Positions 25,696 to 33,744 of a stretch of DNA of 64,000 nucleotides are shown here, one piece after another; within the stretch, counting starts at the first letter, position 1, and every line of letters begins with the position of its first letter. Position numbers and translations under genes: made by a program. The DNA lies in NCBI GenBank assembly GCA_965225795.1, contig OZ245324.1, positions 1,736,001 to 1,800,000 of the forward strand, written 5' to 3'. A model generated the notes under the pieces. It searched no databases, was not told where the DNA came from, and was given only the letters and a program-made list of their open reading frames with translations. This DNA is from Bin90 sp965225795. GTDB lineage: Bacteria > Chloroflexota > Dehalococcoidia > Lucifugimonadales > JADFKI01.

Positions 25696-26892
25696 TTACC
25701 TTCCGGCGAAGCTGATGTAACGATTGTACAGATTGCCGATTAGCGAATACGCGAGGCTTAAAGCAAGGTAAGACAGCATAATCAGGATGAATATGGAGAC
25801 GGCAGGCGCCGTCTGCGTCATCGTCTTCGCAACATTTGTCAGGTCCGAATATCCGATCGCCCCTGCAAGGCTGCTGTTCTTCGTCAGGTTCAGGTACTGG
25901 CTAATGAGGGGCGGTATGATGACACGCAGGGCTTGCGGGAAAGTTACATTGCGCAGCGTTGCCATGGGCGTCAACCCCAGCGCGCGCGCCGCCTCAGTTT
26001 GCCCCCTGCTGACCGACTGGATGCCTGCCCGCACTATCTCCGCGATGAACGAGGATGTGTATATTACCAGCCCCACGAGAAGCGCCAGCAAGCCGGCAGA
26101 AGCCGTGAATCCGCCGGCTATGCGACCGAAAGTCCCCTGCGGGGCCGGTATCGAGACGACTAGGGGCGCCACACCGGCGACAGCCGTCAAGACTACCCAC
26201 GCCACAGCGCCCACAGCAATCGCCGCCGCGCACCCGTAAATCACCGGATAGGACACTTGGCCAGTCAGTTCCTCGCGGCGAGACATCATTCGATGCACGA
26301 CGAATCCGAGAACGACTCCCGCGGCAGCGAGCGCAAGCCAAACGAGCGCGGTGTCGCCGCTGCTTGGAGATGGAGACGGCACGGAAACGCCGGCGTTGTT
26401 GATGTACACATTCTGTACGAGCACATAGCCTTCACGCACGGGCGGCAGGGCTAGAACGATATAGAACCAGAAGAATAGCTGAACCAGTAGCGGCACATTA
26501 CGGAAGAACTCGACAAACGCTGTGGCAATTTTGGCGACAAGCCAGTTGCCGGACATCCTGGCAACGCCTACGGCAATCCCCAGTGCAGTCGCAAGAATTA
26601 CGCCGACAATGGATACAACAAGTGTGTTGGTGAACGCGACTATCAGCGCGTAGAGGAAGGTGTCCGATGACTCATAGTCTAGGAAGTGCTGGCCTATGGG
26701 CGTCTGGTAGCCGCGCGATAGGAAGCTGAAACCGTAGGGGATGTTCCGTTCCGCTATCGCGCTTCCGATGTTGATGAAGAACCACGCAACCAGTCCCACC
26801 ACTACGATGCCGGAAATGATCTGAGACGCCCACTGAATAATCTGGACGTGCCGCCAAACCGGTATCCCTTGATATGTCATAGAGCGCATCAT
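25696..26892 (-). CDS. aapQ: Polar amino-acid ABC transporter permease (AapQ type)
   Basis: A 398-residue permease with about eight membrane segments and a long central insert between helices two and four, as in AapQ proteins. The EAA loop reads EAARALGLTPMATLRNVTFPQALRVIIPPL (in two parts). It opens with ATG ATG; the second in-frame ATG at 26880 is also possible, and no strong ribosome site distinguishes them. It lies 223 bp after the binding-protein gene, behind a strong stem-loop. Confidence 0.92.
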   Translation of the reverse strand: MMRSMTYQGIPVWRHVQIIQWASQIISGIVVVGLVAWFFINIGSAIAERNIPYGFSFLSRGYQTPIGQHFLDYESSDTFLYALIVAFTNTLVVSIVGVILATALGIAVGVARMSGNWLVAKIATAFVEFFRNVPLLVQLFFWFYIVLALPPVREGYVLVQNVYINNAGVSVPSPSPSSGDTALVWLALAAAGVVLGFVVHRMMSRREELTGQVSYPVIYGCAAAIAVGAVAWVVLTAVAGVAPLVVSIPAPQGTFGRIAGGFTASAGLLALLVGLVIYTSSFIAEIVRAGIQSVSRGQTEAARALGLTPMATLRNVTFPQALRVIIPPLISQYLNLTKNSSLAGAIGYSDLTNVAKTMTQTAPAVSIFILIMLSYLALSLAYSLIGNLYNRYISFAGR

Positions 26893-27046
26893 CTATACGC
26901 GTGCGTCCTGTGGATATGTCGTCTGCGATGCTAATCCTACCACATCTCTTCCATTCCATTTGACATTGTTCCCGGCTTGTAAGGGGTTATGGATACCTTT
27001 CACATTTTTGCCTCGCCTGGGCCGATGTATTCCATTGGCAACGCAA

Positions 27047-27074
27047 AGGCGGCTGGCAATAATGCCAGCCGCCT
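27047..27074 (-). terminator. Intercistronic stem-loop between binding protein and permease genes
   Basis: A perfect 12-bp stem (27047–27058 with 27063–27074, AGGCGGCTGGCA and complement) with a 4-nt loop and a TTTGCG tail on the minus strand. It is placed inside the ABC operon and probably stabilises or partly terminates the message so that the binding protein is made in excess. Confidence 0.75.
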
Positions 27075-27115
27075 CATGATTAAGTGCGGATTGGTGCTAT
27101 GTGTCTCCCCAGGAG

Positions 27116-28312
27116 TTAGCGCAATGGCGCAGCGTAAATCTGTCCACCCTTCGGGCAGTCTGTGCAAGAGGCGTCTGCCCAGAGCGCGTTGCGTCCACCC
27201 TCGCGCGGAAGGTTGATGCCGTTGGGGCCCAGATTGCGGTCGTAAATCTCGCCGTAGTTACCGACCGCGCGAATTACGTCCTGAGTGGCGGTGTTGCTGA
27301 GGCCCAGAGTCTCTTGTCCGAAAGAATTAGCCGCTTCTCCCAAGCCAAACAGCCTGTCCACCTTGGTATTGCCGGTAGCGGCGGTAGGAACTTCCGCCTG
27401 ACCTACTCCGTATGCTTCCGCATAGATGAGCATGCCCATTACCGTCTTCACGATGTCGAACCACTGGTCATCGCCATGAGGAACCACAGGACCGAGAGGC
27501 TCTTCAGATATAGTCTCCGGCAGGATGACATGGTCGGACTTGTTCTCGAAAGCCGAACTGAGAGCGGCAAGCTGAGAGCGGTCGTTGGTGAATGCGTCAC
27601 ACTGTTGAGCTTGGTAAGCCGCAATAACGGCATCTGTGTCTTCGAATGTGAGAGGCGTGATATTCAAGCCGTTCTGGTTGGAATAGTCTTGCAGGTTCAA
27701 CTCAGTCGTCGTGCCCTGAGTTACACAGACGGTAGCGTCCTTAAGGTCGAGAGCGCTATCGATGCCGAGATTCTTGTTGACGATGAATCCCTGACCGTCA
27801 TAGAACATCGTCTGCGCGTAGTTACCCCACTGGGCGTCTCGGCTGGTTGTCCATGTTACCGTGCGGACGAGCATATCGACCTCACCGGACTGGACTGTCG
27901 GCCCGCGCTCGGCTGCCGAAATCAGCCGGATTTCGATAGCATTGGGGTCGCCCAGCACCGCGGCTGCGAGTGCCCGGCAAAGGTCTATGTCAAAGCCCAC
28001 ATTGTTCTGGTTAGCGTCCAGGGAGCCGTAGCCGGGGACGTCGTTGCGGCTGGCGCAAATCACTTTGCCCCGCTCTTTAATCGTATCGAGGCGATGCCCC
28101 GCTTCTCCCATCGTCATCGAAGGCTCTTCCATCGCCATCGCCTTAGCCTCTTCAAGTTCCATCTTGAGGCTCGCGACTTCGGCTTCGGCTGCCGTGGCGT
28201 CCGCCTGCGCTTGGGTAAGAGCGGCGCTATTATCCACCGGCTGCTGGCATGCGACAAGTGCCAGAATTCCCGCGACTATTAACATAACTAGGAAACTTGC
28301 ACGAATGACCAT
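27116..28312 (-). CDS. aapJ: Amino-acid ABC transporter substrate-binding lipoprotein
   Basis: A 398-residue solute-binding protein. The signal peptide ends in a lipobox (LVAC, with C22 as the lipidated residue), and a short helical, coiled-coil-like stalk (residues about 28–60) precedes the SBP_bac_3 domain: RLDTIKERGKVICASRNDVPGYG, GFDIDLCRALAAAVLG and DATVCVTQGTTTELNLQDY. The ATG at 28312 has an AAAGGA site 6 nt upstream; the longer GTG frame from 28342 would spoil the signal peptide. Its length and type match AapJ-like general amino-acid binders. Confidence 0.93.
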   Translation of the reverse strand: MVIRASFLVMLIVAGILALVACQQPVDNSAALTQAQADATAAEAEVASLKMELEEAKAMAMEEPSMTMGEAGHRLDTIKERGKVICASRNDVPGYGSLDANQNNVGFDIDLCRALAAAVLGDPNAIEIRLISAAERGPTVQSGEVDMLVRTVTWTTSRDAQWGNYAQTMFYDGQGFIVNKNLGIDSALDLKDATVCVTQGTTTELNLQDYSNQNGLNITPLTFEDTDAVIAAYQAQQCDAFTNDRSQLAALSSAFENKSDHVILPETISEEPLGPVVPHGDDQWFDIVKTVMGMLIYAEAYGVGQAEVPTAATGNTKVDRLFGLGEAANSFGQETLGLSNTATQDVIRAVGNYGEIYDRNLGPNGINLPREGGRNALWADASCTDCPKGGQIYAAPLR

Positions 28313-28446
28313 TCTAATTCCTTTCTTAAGCGCCAAAACCACATTCCAAAGCCAAATACACGCAGGGATTCTAACTAATGCTTCGTGTGGAATAAAAAGG
28401 GGGCGCGGCGATCATCAGAGTGAGACGCCATATCAAAGAGTAAGCC

Positions 28447-28556
28447 CTCTGGCAGTGACCTATTTTCCCACATCCTTGCGGGTGCAGTATCGTCGGCGCT
28501 GAGACGTTTCACTTCCGTGTTCGGGATGGGAACGGGTGGGACCATCTAGCCAGAAC
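28447..28556 (-). rRNA. rrf: 5S ribosomal RNA, solitary
   Basis: On the minus strand the sequence carries the 5S signature CCCATCCCGAACACGGAAGT and the loop CCGACGATACTGC near the middle, and its two ends pair (TTCTGGC at 28555–28549 with GCCAGAG at 28453–28447). The ends are estimated to within a few bases. There is no 23S or 16S gene on either side: 23S would have to lie in the 207 bp up to 28763 and does not. The downstream stretch 28313–28446 holds the aapJ leader and only a weak GC-rich segment followed by TTTTTATT that may act as terminator. Confidence 0.95.
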
Positions 28557-28581
28557 CACCAAAGGACTTAATTCGTTGGCA

Positions 28582-28610
28582 ATAGTACAAGAGACTCTTC
28601 ACCCTGTCAA
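28582..28610 (-). promoter_or_regulatory. Consensus promoter driving the solitary 5S gene
   Basis: On the minus strand a perfect TTGACA (28610–28605) and TACTAT (28587–28582) are separated by exactly 17 nt. The predicted transcription start lies some 20 nt before the 5S 5' end. The remaining AT-rich bases up to 28763 contain only small hairpins (a CTTCTT/AAGAAG palindrome near 28687–28701). Confidence 0.8.
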
Positions 28611-28763
28611 CGAATTTCTGCGTGACAAAGAGTGAAGAAATCTAATATACAGTCAGATTATCTCCATTCACATCCATCCAAAGAACTCTTCTTCTGAAGA
28701 AGGTTCAAGAGCTCGGAAATCTTCTATATATCCGTTAGATCTCCGTTTCATTGCGATGGTATC

Positions 28764-29564
28764 ATGGCAACACGACGCAGCCCGCTGACGGAAACAACAC
28801 ACGATATGCTCATACTGCTGAAATACAAGCTGGACCTCCACCGCCAGTCAAGGCAACCCATCTTCCTCACGACCGAGTGGCGTCATCTTGCCATGCTCAA
28901 TTACGAAATCGACCCCACTGTACTTGAGCCATATCTGCCCAAAGGCACGCAACTGGACACATGGAATGGTAAGCACTACATCAGCGTCGTCGGATTGCTG
29001 TTTCTGAACACGCGGCTCTACGGCGTCTCGGTGCCCTTTCACCGCGACTTCGAGGAGATTAACTTACGCTTCTACGTGCGGCGCGAGGTTGCGGGCGAAG
29101 TACGGCGCGGCGTCGTATTCGTCAAAGAGATAGTCCCCAAGCCCGCCATAACCCTTGTGGCTCGCGCATTCTACAACGAGAACTACGTGACCATGCCGAC
29201 CGGCCACAAGATAATAGAAAATGGCGATGATCTGTCTGTTTCGTATAAGTGGGGACAGCCAAACGCTCCACACAGCCTCGATGTACACGCAGAGGGCGCG
29301 CCGACTCTGATACGCGACAACTCGGAGGAAGAATTCATCGCGGAACATTACTGGGGCTACGCCGTGCAGCGCGACGGCGGAACTCTAGAGTACGAAGTTG
29401 AGCACCCGCGCTGGCGCATCTGGCGCATTCACAACGCTGGGCTGCAATGTGATGTGGAACAATTGTACGGCAGCGAGTTCGCCAACTATATCGACGCCAA
29501 GCCTGCCTCAGCGCTTCTGGCGGAGGGCTCCCCAGTCATCGTCCGCAGAGGCGCGCGCATTTAA
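28764..29564 (+). CDS. DUF2071-family protein (YqjF-like)
   Basis: A 266-residue protein of the DUF2071 family, related to acetoacetate decarboxylase folds but of unknown reaction. Recognisable segments are PIFLTTEWRHLAMLNYEIDP, LEPYLPKGTQLDTWNGKHYISVVG (in two parts) and the strongly conserved INLRFYVRRE. The start ATG at 28764 lacks a clear ribosome site; the ATG at 28806 is an alternative that would remove 14 non-conserved residues. It is a single gene between the 5S gene and an aldo/keto reductase. Confidence 0.78.
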   Translation: MATRRSPLTETTHDMLILLKYKLDLHRQSRQPIFLTTEWRHLAMLNYEIDPTVLEPYLPKGTQLDTWNGKHYISVVGLLFLNTRLYGVSVPFHRDFEEINLRFYVRREVAGEVRRGVVFVKEIVPKPAITLVARAFYNENYVTMPTGHKIIENGDDLSVSYKWGQPNAPHSLDVHAEGAPTLIRDNSEEEFIAEHYWGYAVQRDGGTLEYEVEHPRWRIWRIHNAGLQCDVEQLYGSEFANYIDAKPASALLAEGSPVIVRRGARI

Positions 29565-29653
29565 TTTAATTGAGGCATCGAGGATTAAGAACTCCCACCC
29601 TGGAACGCTAGGACTGAGGGAGTGACCTAATAGTCCCGCATGGTCCTGCCCTG

Positions 29654-30595
29654 TTACGCCGGTCTCACTGCGTCAATTATCCCGTTCACTTCAGACAGCT
29701 CATAAGGCGTCAACTGCCACGAAGCTGCCTTGGCGTTTGAGACAATCTGCTCCACTCTCGTAGCCCCTGCAATGACCGAGCTTACGCTCCTGTTCGCCAG
29801 CAGCCATGCAAATGCCAACTCAAGCACTATATGTCCCCTAGCCTCGCAGAAAGCTTCCAGTCGTTCCAGAAGATCGAAGTTGGCGTTAGTGAACATGCCC
29901 CTGTCGCTTTCAGCAAGACGAGTCCCTTCGGGTGTAGGCTGCCCGCGACGATACTTGCCGGTTAGGAATCCGTTTGCAAGCGGATAGTAAGGTAGTATGC
30001 CAATCCCATACGCATCGCAGAACGGCACAAGTTCCGCCTCTATTTCCCTGTCCATTATGCTGTAGCGCGGCTGCGCGCTGGAAAATGAGGCGAGTCCCAG
30101 CGTCCGCGAAGTCCACGCCGCCTCGCACACCTGCCACGCAGAAAAGTTGGAGCAGCCAATATAGCGAACCTTACCCTGCTTTATAAGGTCGTCGACTACG
30201 CGCAGCGTCTCCTCAATCGGCACATGCGGGTCGTGCCAGTGGATCTGGTAGAGGTCGATATAATCCGTCTTCAAGCGGCGTAGGCTGTCCTCCACCGCAG
30301 CCAAAATATGCTGCCGGGAGTTGCCTCCGTCGTTTGGTCCTTCGCCTACCGTGCTGGAAACCTTAGTTGCGATGATCGCTTGGTCCCGCTTACCCTTCAG
30401 CGCTAGCCCGATATATTCCTCAGAGTATCCGCCCCCATAGCTGTTGGAGGTGTCGATCATGTTGACGCCCATGTCCAGCGCGTGGTTAATCACGAGCGCT
30501 GTAGCGTCCGCGTCGAGACGCCGCCCGAAATTATTGGTTCCCAACCCGATTGCTGAGACCTTAAGTCCCGACTTTCCCAGATAGCGATACTCCAT
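29654..30595 (-). CDS. Aldo/keto reductase
   Basis: A 313-residue NADPH-dependent oxidoreductase with a TIM-barrel fold. Visible signatures are GLGTNNFGRRLD, the catalytic tetrad elements D and Y in MIDTSNSYGGGYSE, K in IATKVSS, and H in YQIHWHDPHVP. The C-terminal SSVIAGATRVEQI is the NADP-binding loop. It belongs to the YdhF/Kvβ-like group; substrate unknown. A 9-bp hairpin (30615–30641) separates it from the upstream comB-like gene. Confidence 0.93.
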   Translation of the reverse strand: MEYRYLGKSGLKVSAIGLGTNNFGRRLDADATALVINHALDMGVNMIDTSNSYGGGYSEEYIGLALKGKRDQAIIATKVSSTVGEGPNDGGNSRQHILAAVEDSLRRLKTDYIDLYQIHWHDPHVPIEETLRVVDDLIKQGKVRYIGCSNFSAWQVCEAAWTSRTLGLASFSSAQPRYSIMDREIEAELVPFCDAYGIGILPYYPLANGFLTGKYRRGQPTPEGTRLAESDRGMFTNANFDLLERLEAFCEARGHIVLELAFAWLLANRSVSSVIAGATRVEQIVSNAKAASWQLTPYELSEVNGIIDAVRPA

Positions 30596-30614
30596 TGTTT
30601 AGTTCCTCTTCAAT

Positions 30615-30641
30615 CCTTCCTCTACTTCCATAAGAGGAAGG
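30615..30641. repeat. Short perfect palindrome between two minus-strand genes
   Basis: Arms CCTTCCTCT (30615–30623) and AGAGGAAGG (30633–30641) with a 9-nt loop. There is no T-run, so it is more likely an mRNA-processing hairpin or a small dispersed repeat than a terminator. Confidence 0.55.
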
Positions 30642-30673
30642 TCATAGCCAATCCTGTACTTGCAAGTTTAGTG

Positions 30674-31366
30674 CTAAGCCAAGTCGTGACGCCGCGCTAC
30701 GAGCAGTCCATCTTCCCTACCGACCTTTATAGCGAAGTCCACGCTGTCGATTTGAAGCGCCATATCCCTGTCTTCAGGGTGAAATTGCGGCTGCTCACGA
30801 TCAGCGTACTTCTGCGCTTCTGCGCCCGCCAGCACCAGCGCGCGTACCGCGCCGTGATCGGGCTTCCGTCCTTGCAGCAAGTTACGCATGTAAAACGCGC
30901 ACTGCTCGTCCTCATCCGCATGCACACGCGCCTCAGCGCCCATAGCAACGATGGTAACCAGATCGGGGGCGTCATGCACAATAGCCCTCACAGTTGAGGC
31001 GGCAAGAACCAGAGATCCCGCGTAAATCTGCGAAGCATTAACCGCCGCGCTCATGCCGACGGTGCCAGCGCGCGTGGATTGTATCAGCGTCTTGCCCGCA
31101 ACATCTGCGTTCAGCATCTCGAACGGAGAGTTACCTAAGTCGAAGCCGTCCGGCCTTATGCCATCAACTTCCCCCATACAAATCTCGCCCACGCCCTGCT
31201 CGCGGAGCTTCAGCGCCTCCTCCACCTCCGCCACCAGCACAATCTTCTCAGCCCCCTTCGAGAACGCAACCGCGTCTGTGGTGAAGGCCCTGAACACATC
31301 GATGATAACGACCGTGCCCCGCGCCTCCTGCGCTCCCCTATACAGGCTGCCTATCCTGATTTCCAT
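30674..31366 (-). CDS. comB: 2-phosphosulfolactate phosphatase family protein (ComB-like)
   Basis: A 230-residue protein of the ComB family, Mg-dependent acid phosphatases that in methanogens remove phosphate from 2-phosphosulfolactate. Segments typical of the family are VVIIDVFRAFTTDAVAF, CMGEVDGIRPDGFDLGNSP and the LIQSTRAGTVGM loop. In bacteria without coenzyme M the true substrate is uncertain, possibly linked to sulfolactate. It is downstream of ispH on the same strand (45 bp), with no obvious functional tie. Confidence 0.85.
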   Translation of the reverse strand: MEIRIGSLYRGAQEARGTVVIIDVFRAFTTDAVAFSKGAEKIVLVAEVEEALKLREQGVGEICMGEVDGIRPDGFDLGNSPFEMLNADVAGKTLIQSTRAGTVGMSAAVNASQIYAGSLVLAASTVRAIVHDAPDLVTIVAMGAEARVHADEDEQCAFYMRNLLQGRKPDHGAVRALVLAGAEAQKYADREQPQFHPEDRDMALQIDSVDFAIKVGREDGLLVARRHDLA

Positions 31367-31411
31367 GTTTCAAGTCAATCCTGTCTATTCTGTAGCTCTT
31401 GGCATTCGCCG

Positions 31412-32314
31412 TCAGTCCCGTAGCTCCTTTGGCAGCACGAAGGTTATATCCTCCTTCGCAACCTCAACTTCGATAACCTCGTCCGGCTCAAGCGCATCAA
31501 TGACCTGCTGCACCAGATACTCCGGTGTGGATGCTCCCGACGTTATGCCCACATTCTCTGCGCCCTCTAGCCACTCGGGTCGCAACTCATCGAGTCCGTT
31601 GAGCAGGTATGCGGGCACGCCCTGCGCTTCAGCAACTTCGCGCAGCCTGTTGCAGTTCGAGCTGTTGGGCGCCCCGATCACGAGCATGACGTCAATCTTG
31701 TCGGTGATCTCTTTGACAGCCGACTGCCGATTAGTCGTCGCGTAGCACAGATCATTCCTAATTATGGCATTAGAGAACTTATTCTGAATGTCATCTATTG
31801 AACGCTTGGTGTCATCGACTGAGAGGGTCGTCTGTGTCAGCACTGCTACTGGCGTATCTTCGTCCCAGTCCGGAAGGTTCATTTCCTCCCTGTCGTCAAC
31901 CAGGTGCATTCCTGTTTGACCCATCGTCCCTTTAACCTCTTGATGTCCCCTATGACCGACAAGGATAATCCGCCTGTCCTCGCCATCGTATCTGATGGCT
32001 TCGTTGTGCACCTTCGTAACCAATGGACATGTGGCATCAATGACATCCAGTCCGCGGGCCTCCGCCTTAGCAAAGTCTTCCGGCGGCGATCCATGCGCCG
32101 AAAACACCACCTTCGATCCCTCCGGTATATCGTCCACATCCTCTACAGTGATGGCCCCCTTCGCCTCAAGCGAATCCACCACATGCGAGTTATGCACGAT
32201 CTGATGCTTCACATAGACAGGTGTGCCGAATCGCTCCAACGCAATTTCAACAAGGTCTATCGCGCGAACTACGCCCGCGCAAAAACCCCTAGGTGCGCCA
32301 ATGTATATCTTCAT
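31412..32314 (-). CDS. ispH: 4-hydroxy-3-methylbut-2-enyl diphosphate reductase
   Basis: IspH carries out the last step of the MEP isoprenoid pathway with an iron–sulfur cluster. The 300-residue protein shows the three cluster cysteines: C12 in RGFCAGV, one in DATCPLVTKVH and one in SSNCNRL. The HGSPPE and TQTTLSVDDT motifs are also present. The ATG at 32314, with a GAGGTGAG site, begins at the conserved MKIYIGAPRG; the longer frame to 32362 is not conserved. Confidence 0.96.
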   Translation of the reverse strand: MKIYIGAPRGFCAGVVRAIDLVEIALERFGTPVYVKHQIVHNSHVVDSLEAKGAITVEDVDDIPEGSKVVFSAHGSPPEDFAKAEARGLDVIDATCPLVTKVHNEAIRYDGEDRRIILVGHRGHQEVKGTMGQTGMHLVDDREEMNLPDWDEDTPVAVLTQTTLSVDDTKRSIDDIQNKFSNAIIRNDLCYATTNRQSAVKEITDKIDVMLVIGAPNSSNCNRLREVAEAQGVPAYLLNGLDELRPEWLEGAENVGITSGASTPEYLVQQVIDALEPDEVIEVEVAKEDITFVLPKELRD

Positions 32315-32485
32315 TTGCCTCACCTCCTGATGGCAGTTTCGCGTCCCAATCTTACCATACATCCGCGCAAAGCCCGCCGACTTTATTGTTCCATATACCG
32401 TATCACCCGTTTATAATAACGGCATAGATTGCCCACCATAACTGTGTGCACTGCAACCAAACGCGCCAACCCGGGGGAACCACAC

Positions 32486-33649
32486 ATGAAGCTTGCCGAG
32501 CGAATGAGCCGACTGGGAACTGAAACCGCCTTTGAGGTCTTAGCGAAGGCTCGCCTCCTCGAAGCCGAGGGAATGGATGTCATCCACCTCGAAATAGGCG
32601 AACCCGATTTCGACACTCCTGAAAACATCGTTGATGCGGGAGTTAAGGCGCTCCAGCGGGGTGAAACCCACTACGGCCCATCTCCGGGCTTCCCCGACGT
32701 ACGGGCAACCATCGCGCAGGAAATCTCACAGACACGCGGCATTTCCGTCTCTGGCGACAATGTCGTCATAACTCCGGGCGGCAAGCCGATAATGTTCTTC
32801 ATTATGCTCGCTCTCGTTGACTACGGCGACGAAGTCCTCTACCCCAACCCAGGCTTCCCCATTTATGAGTCCATGATCAGGTTCTCGGGCGGCGTCCCGG
32901 TGCCCATGCGCCTCCACGAATCTCTCGACTTCAATATTGATGTCGACGAAGTGGCGAGCCAGATTACCGACAAAACAAAGCTGATGATTGTCAACTCGCC
33001 CAACAACCCGTGCGGCAGCGTAATGGCAAGGGAACAGCTTGAAGCGCTCGCCGACCTCGCCAAGGAGCACGACATAATCGTCCTGTCAGACGAGATATAC
33101 ATCCGCTTCCTGTACGAGGGCACGCATCACAGCATCGCGTCGTTCCCTAATATGCGCGACCGCACCGTAATCCTTGACGGCTTCTCCAAGACATACGCGA
33201 TGACGGGCTGGAGAGCGGGCTATGGCGTGATGCCTCTAGAACTCGTTGAGCCAATCTCGCGCCTCGTAACCAACAGCGTCTCCTGCACCGCCAGCTTCAC
33301 CCAATACGCAGCCCTCGAAGCAATTGCAGGCCCACAGGATGCGCCGAACCGCATGGTCGAAGAGTTCGCCCGCCGCCGACACATCATCGTGGACGGCCTA
33401 AACGCCATCAAGGGCATACGCTGCTTAACGCCCAAAGGGGCATTCTACGCCTTCCCCAACGTCGAAGGCACCGGACTGTCCAGCAGAGAGTTCGCTGACC
33501 GTGCGCTCCAAGAGGCTGGCGTCGCCTGTCTCGCCGGCGAATCGTTCGGCGAGTACGGCAATGGCTTCGTCCGCTTCTCGTTCGCCAATTCAGTCGAAAA
33601 CATTGAAGAAGCGCTCCGCAGAATCGACCGTTTCGTCCAGGCTCTCTAG
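32486..33649 (+). CDS. Class I/II pyridoxal-phosphate aminotransferase (aspartate aminotransferase-like)
   Basis: A 387-residue fold-type I aminotransferase. Family motifs are IHLEIGEPDFDTPENI, NSPNNPCGSVM, the PLP-lysine segment LDGFSKTYAMTGWRAGY, and the C-terminal FVRFSFANS that carries the carboxylate-binding arginine. The best guess is an aspartate or alanine/tyrosine aminotransferase; specificity cannot be read from sequence. The ATG at 32486 has a GGGGGAA site; the frame could extend to 32429 without conservation. Confidence 0.93.
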   Translation: MKLAERMSRLGTETAFEVLAKARLLEAEGMDVIHLEIGEPDFDTPENIVDAGVKALQRGETHYGPSPGFPDVRATIAQEISQTRGISVSGDNVVITPGGKPIMFFIMLALVDYGDEVLYPNPGFPIYESMIRFSGGVPVPMRLHESLDFNIDVDEVASQITDKTKLMIVNSPNNPCGSVMAREQLEALADLAKEHDIIVLSDEIYIRFLYEGTHHSIASFPNMRDRTVILDGFSKTYAMTGWRAGYGVMPLELVEPISRLVTNSVSCTASFTQYAALEAIAGPQDAPNRMVEEFARRRHIIVDGLNAIKGIRCLTPKGAFYAFPNVEGTGLSSREFADRALQEAGVACLAGESFGEYGNGFVRFSFANSVENIEEALRRIDRFVQAL

Positions 33650-33654
33650 CAGCA

Positions 33655-33700
33655 TAGTCCCTTCCCTCTCGATGGGGAAAGGTTAGGATGGGGCGAATCC
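33655..33700. repeat. Possible dispersed palindromic repeat remnant
   Basis: The short gap between the aminotransferase and nadE contains an imperfect palindrome of the form CCCTTCCC-TCTCGAT-GGGGAAAGG followed by TTAGGATGGGG. The pattern resembles G-rich intergenic palindromes seen scattered in some genomes. Only one copy was noticed here, so the call is weak. Confidence 0.3.
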
Positions 33701-33744
33701 TGTCCACCGATTTCAGCCTCGATACCTGACTCCTGACACCAAAC

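Noticed and set aside
27101..28282. A 393-codon open frame on the plus strand
   Set aside because: It is antisense to the amino-acid binding protein gene, whose lipobox and domain are clear.
28557..28763. Possible 3' end of a 23S rRNA upstream of the 5S gene
   Set aside because: The 207 bp are AT-rich, contain a promoter, and show no 23S-like sequence before the next gene.
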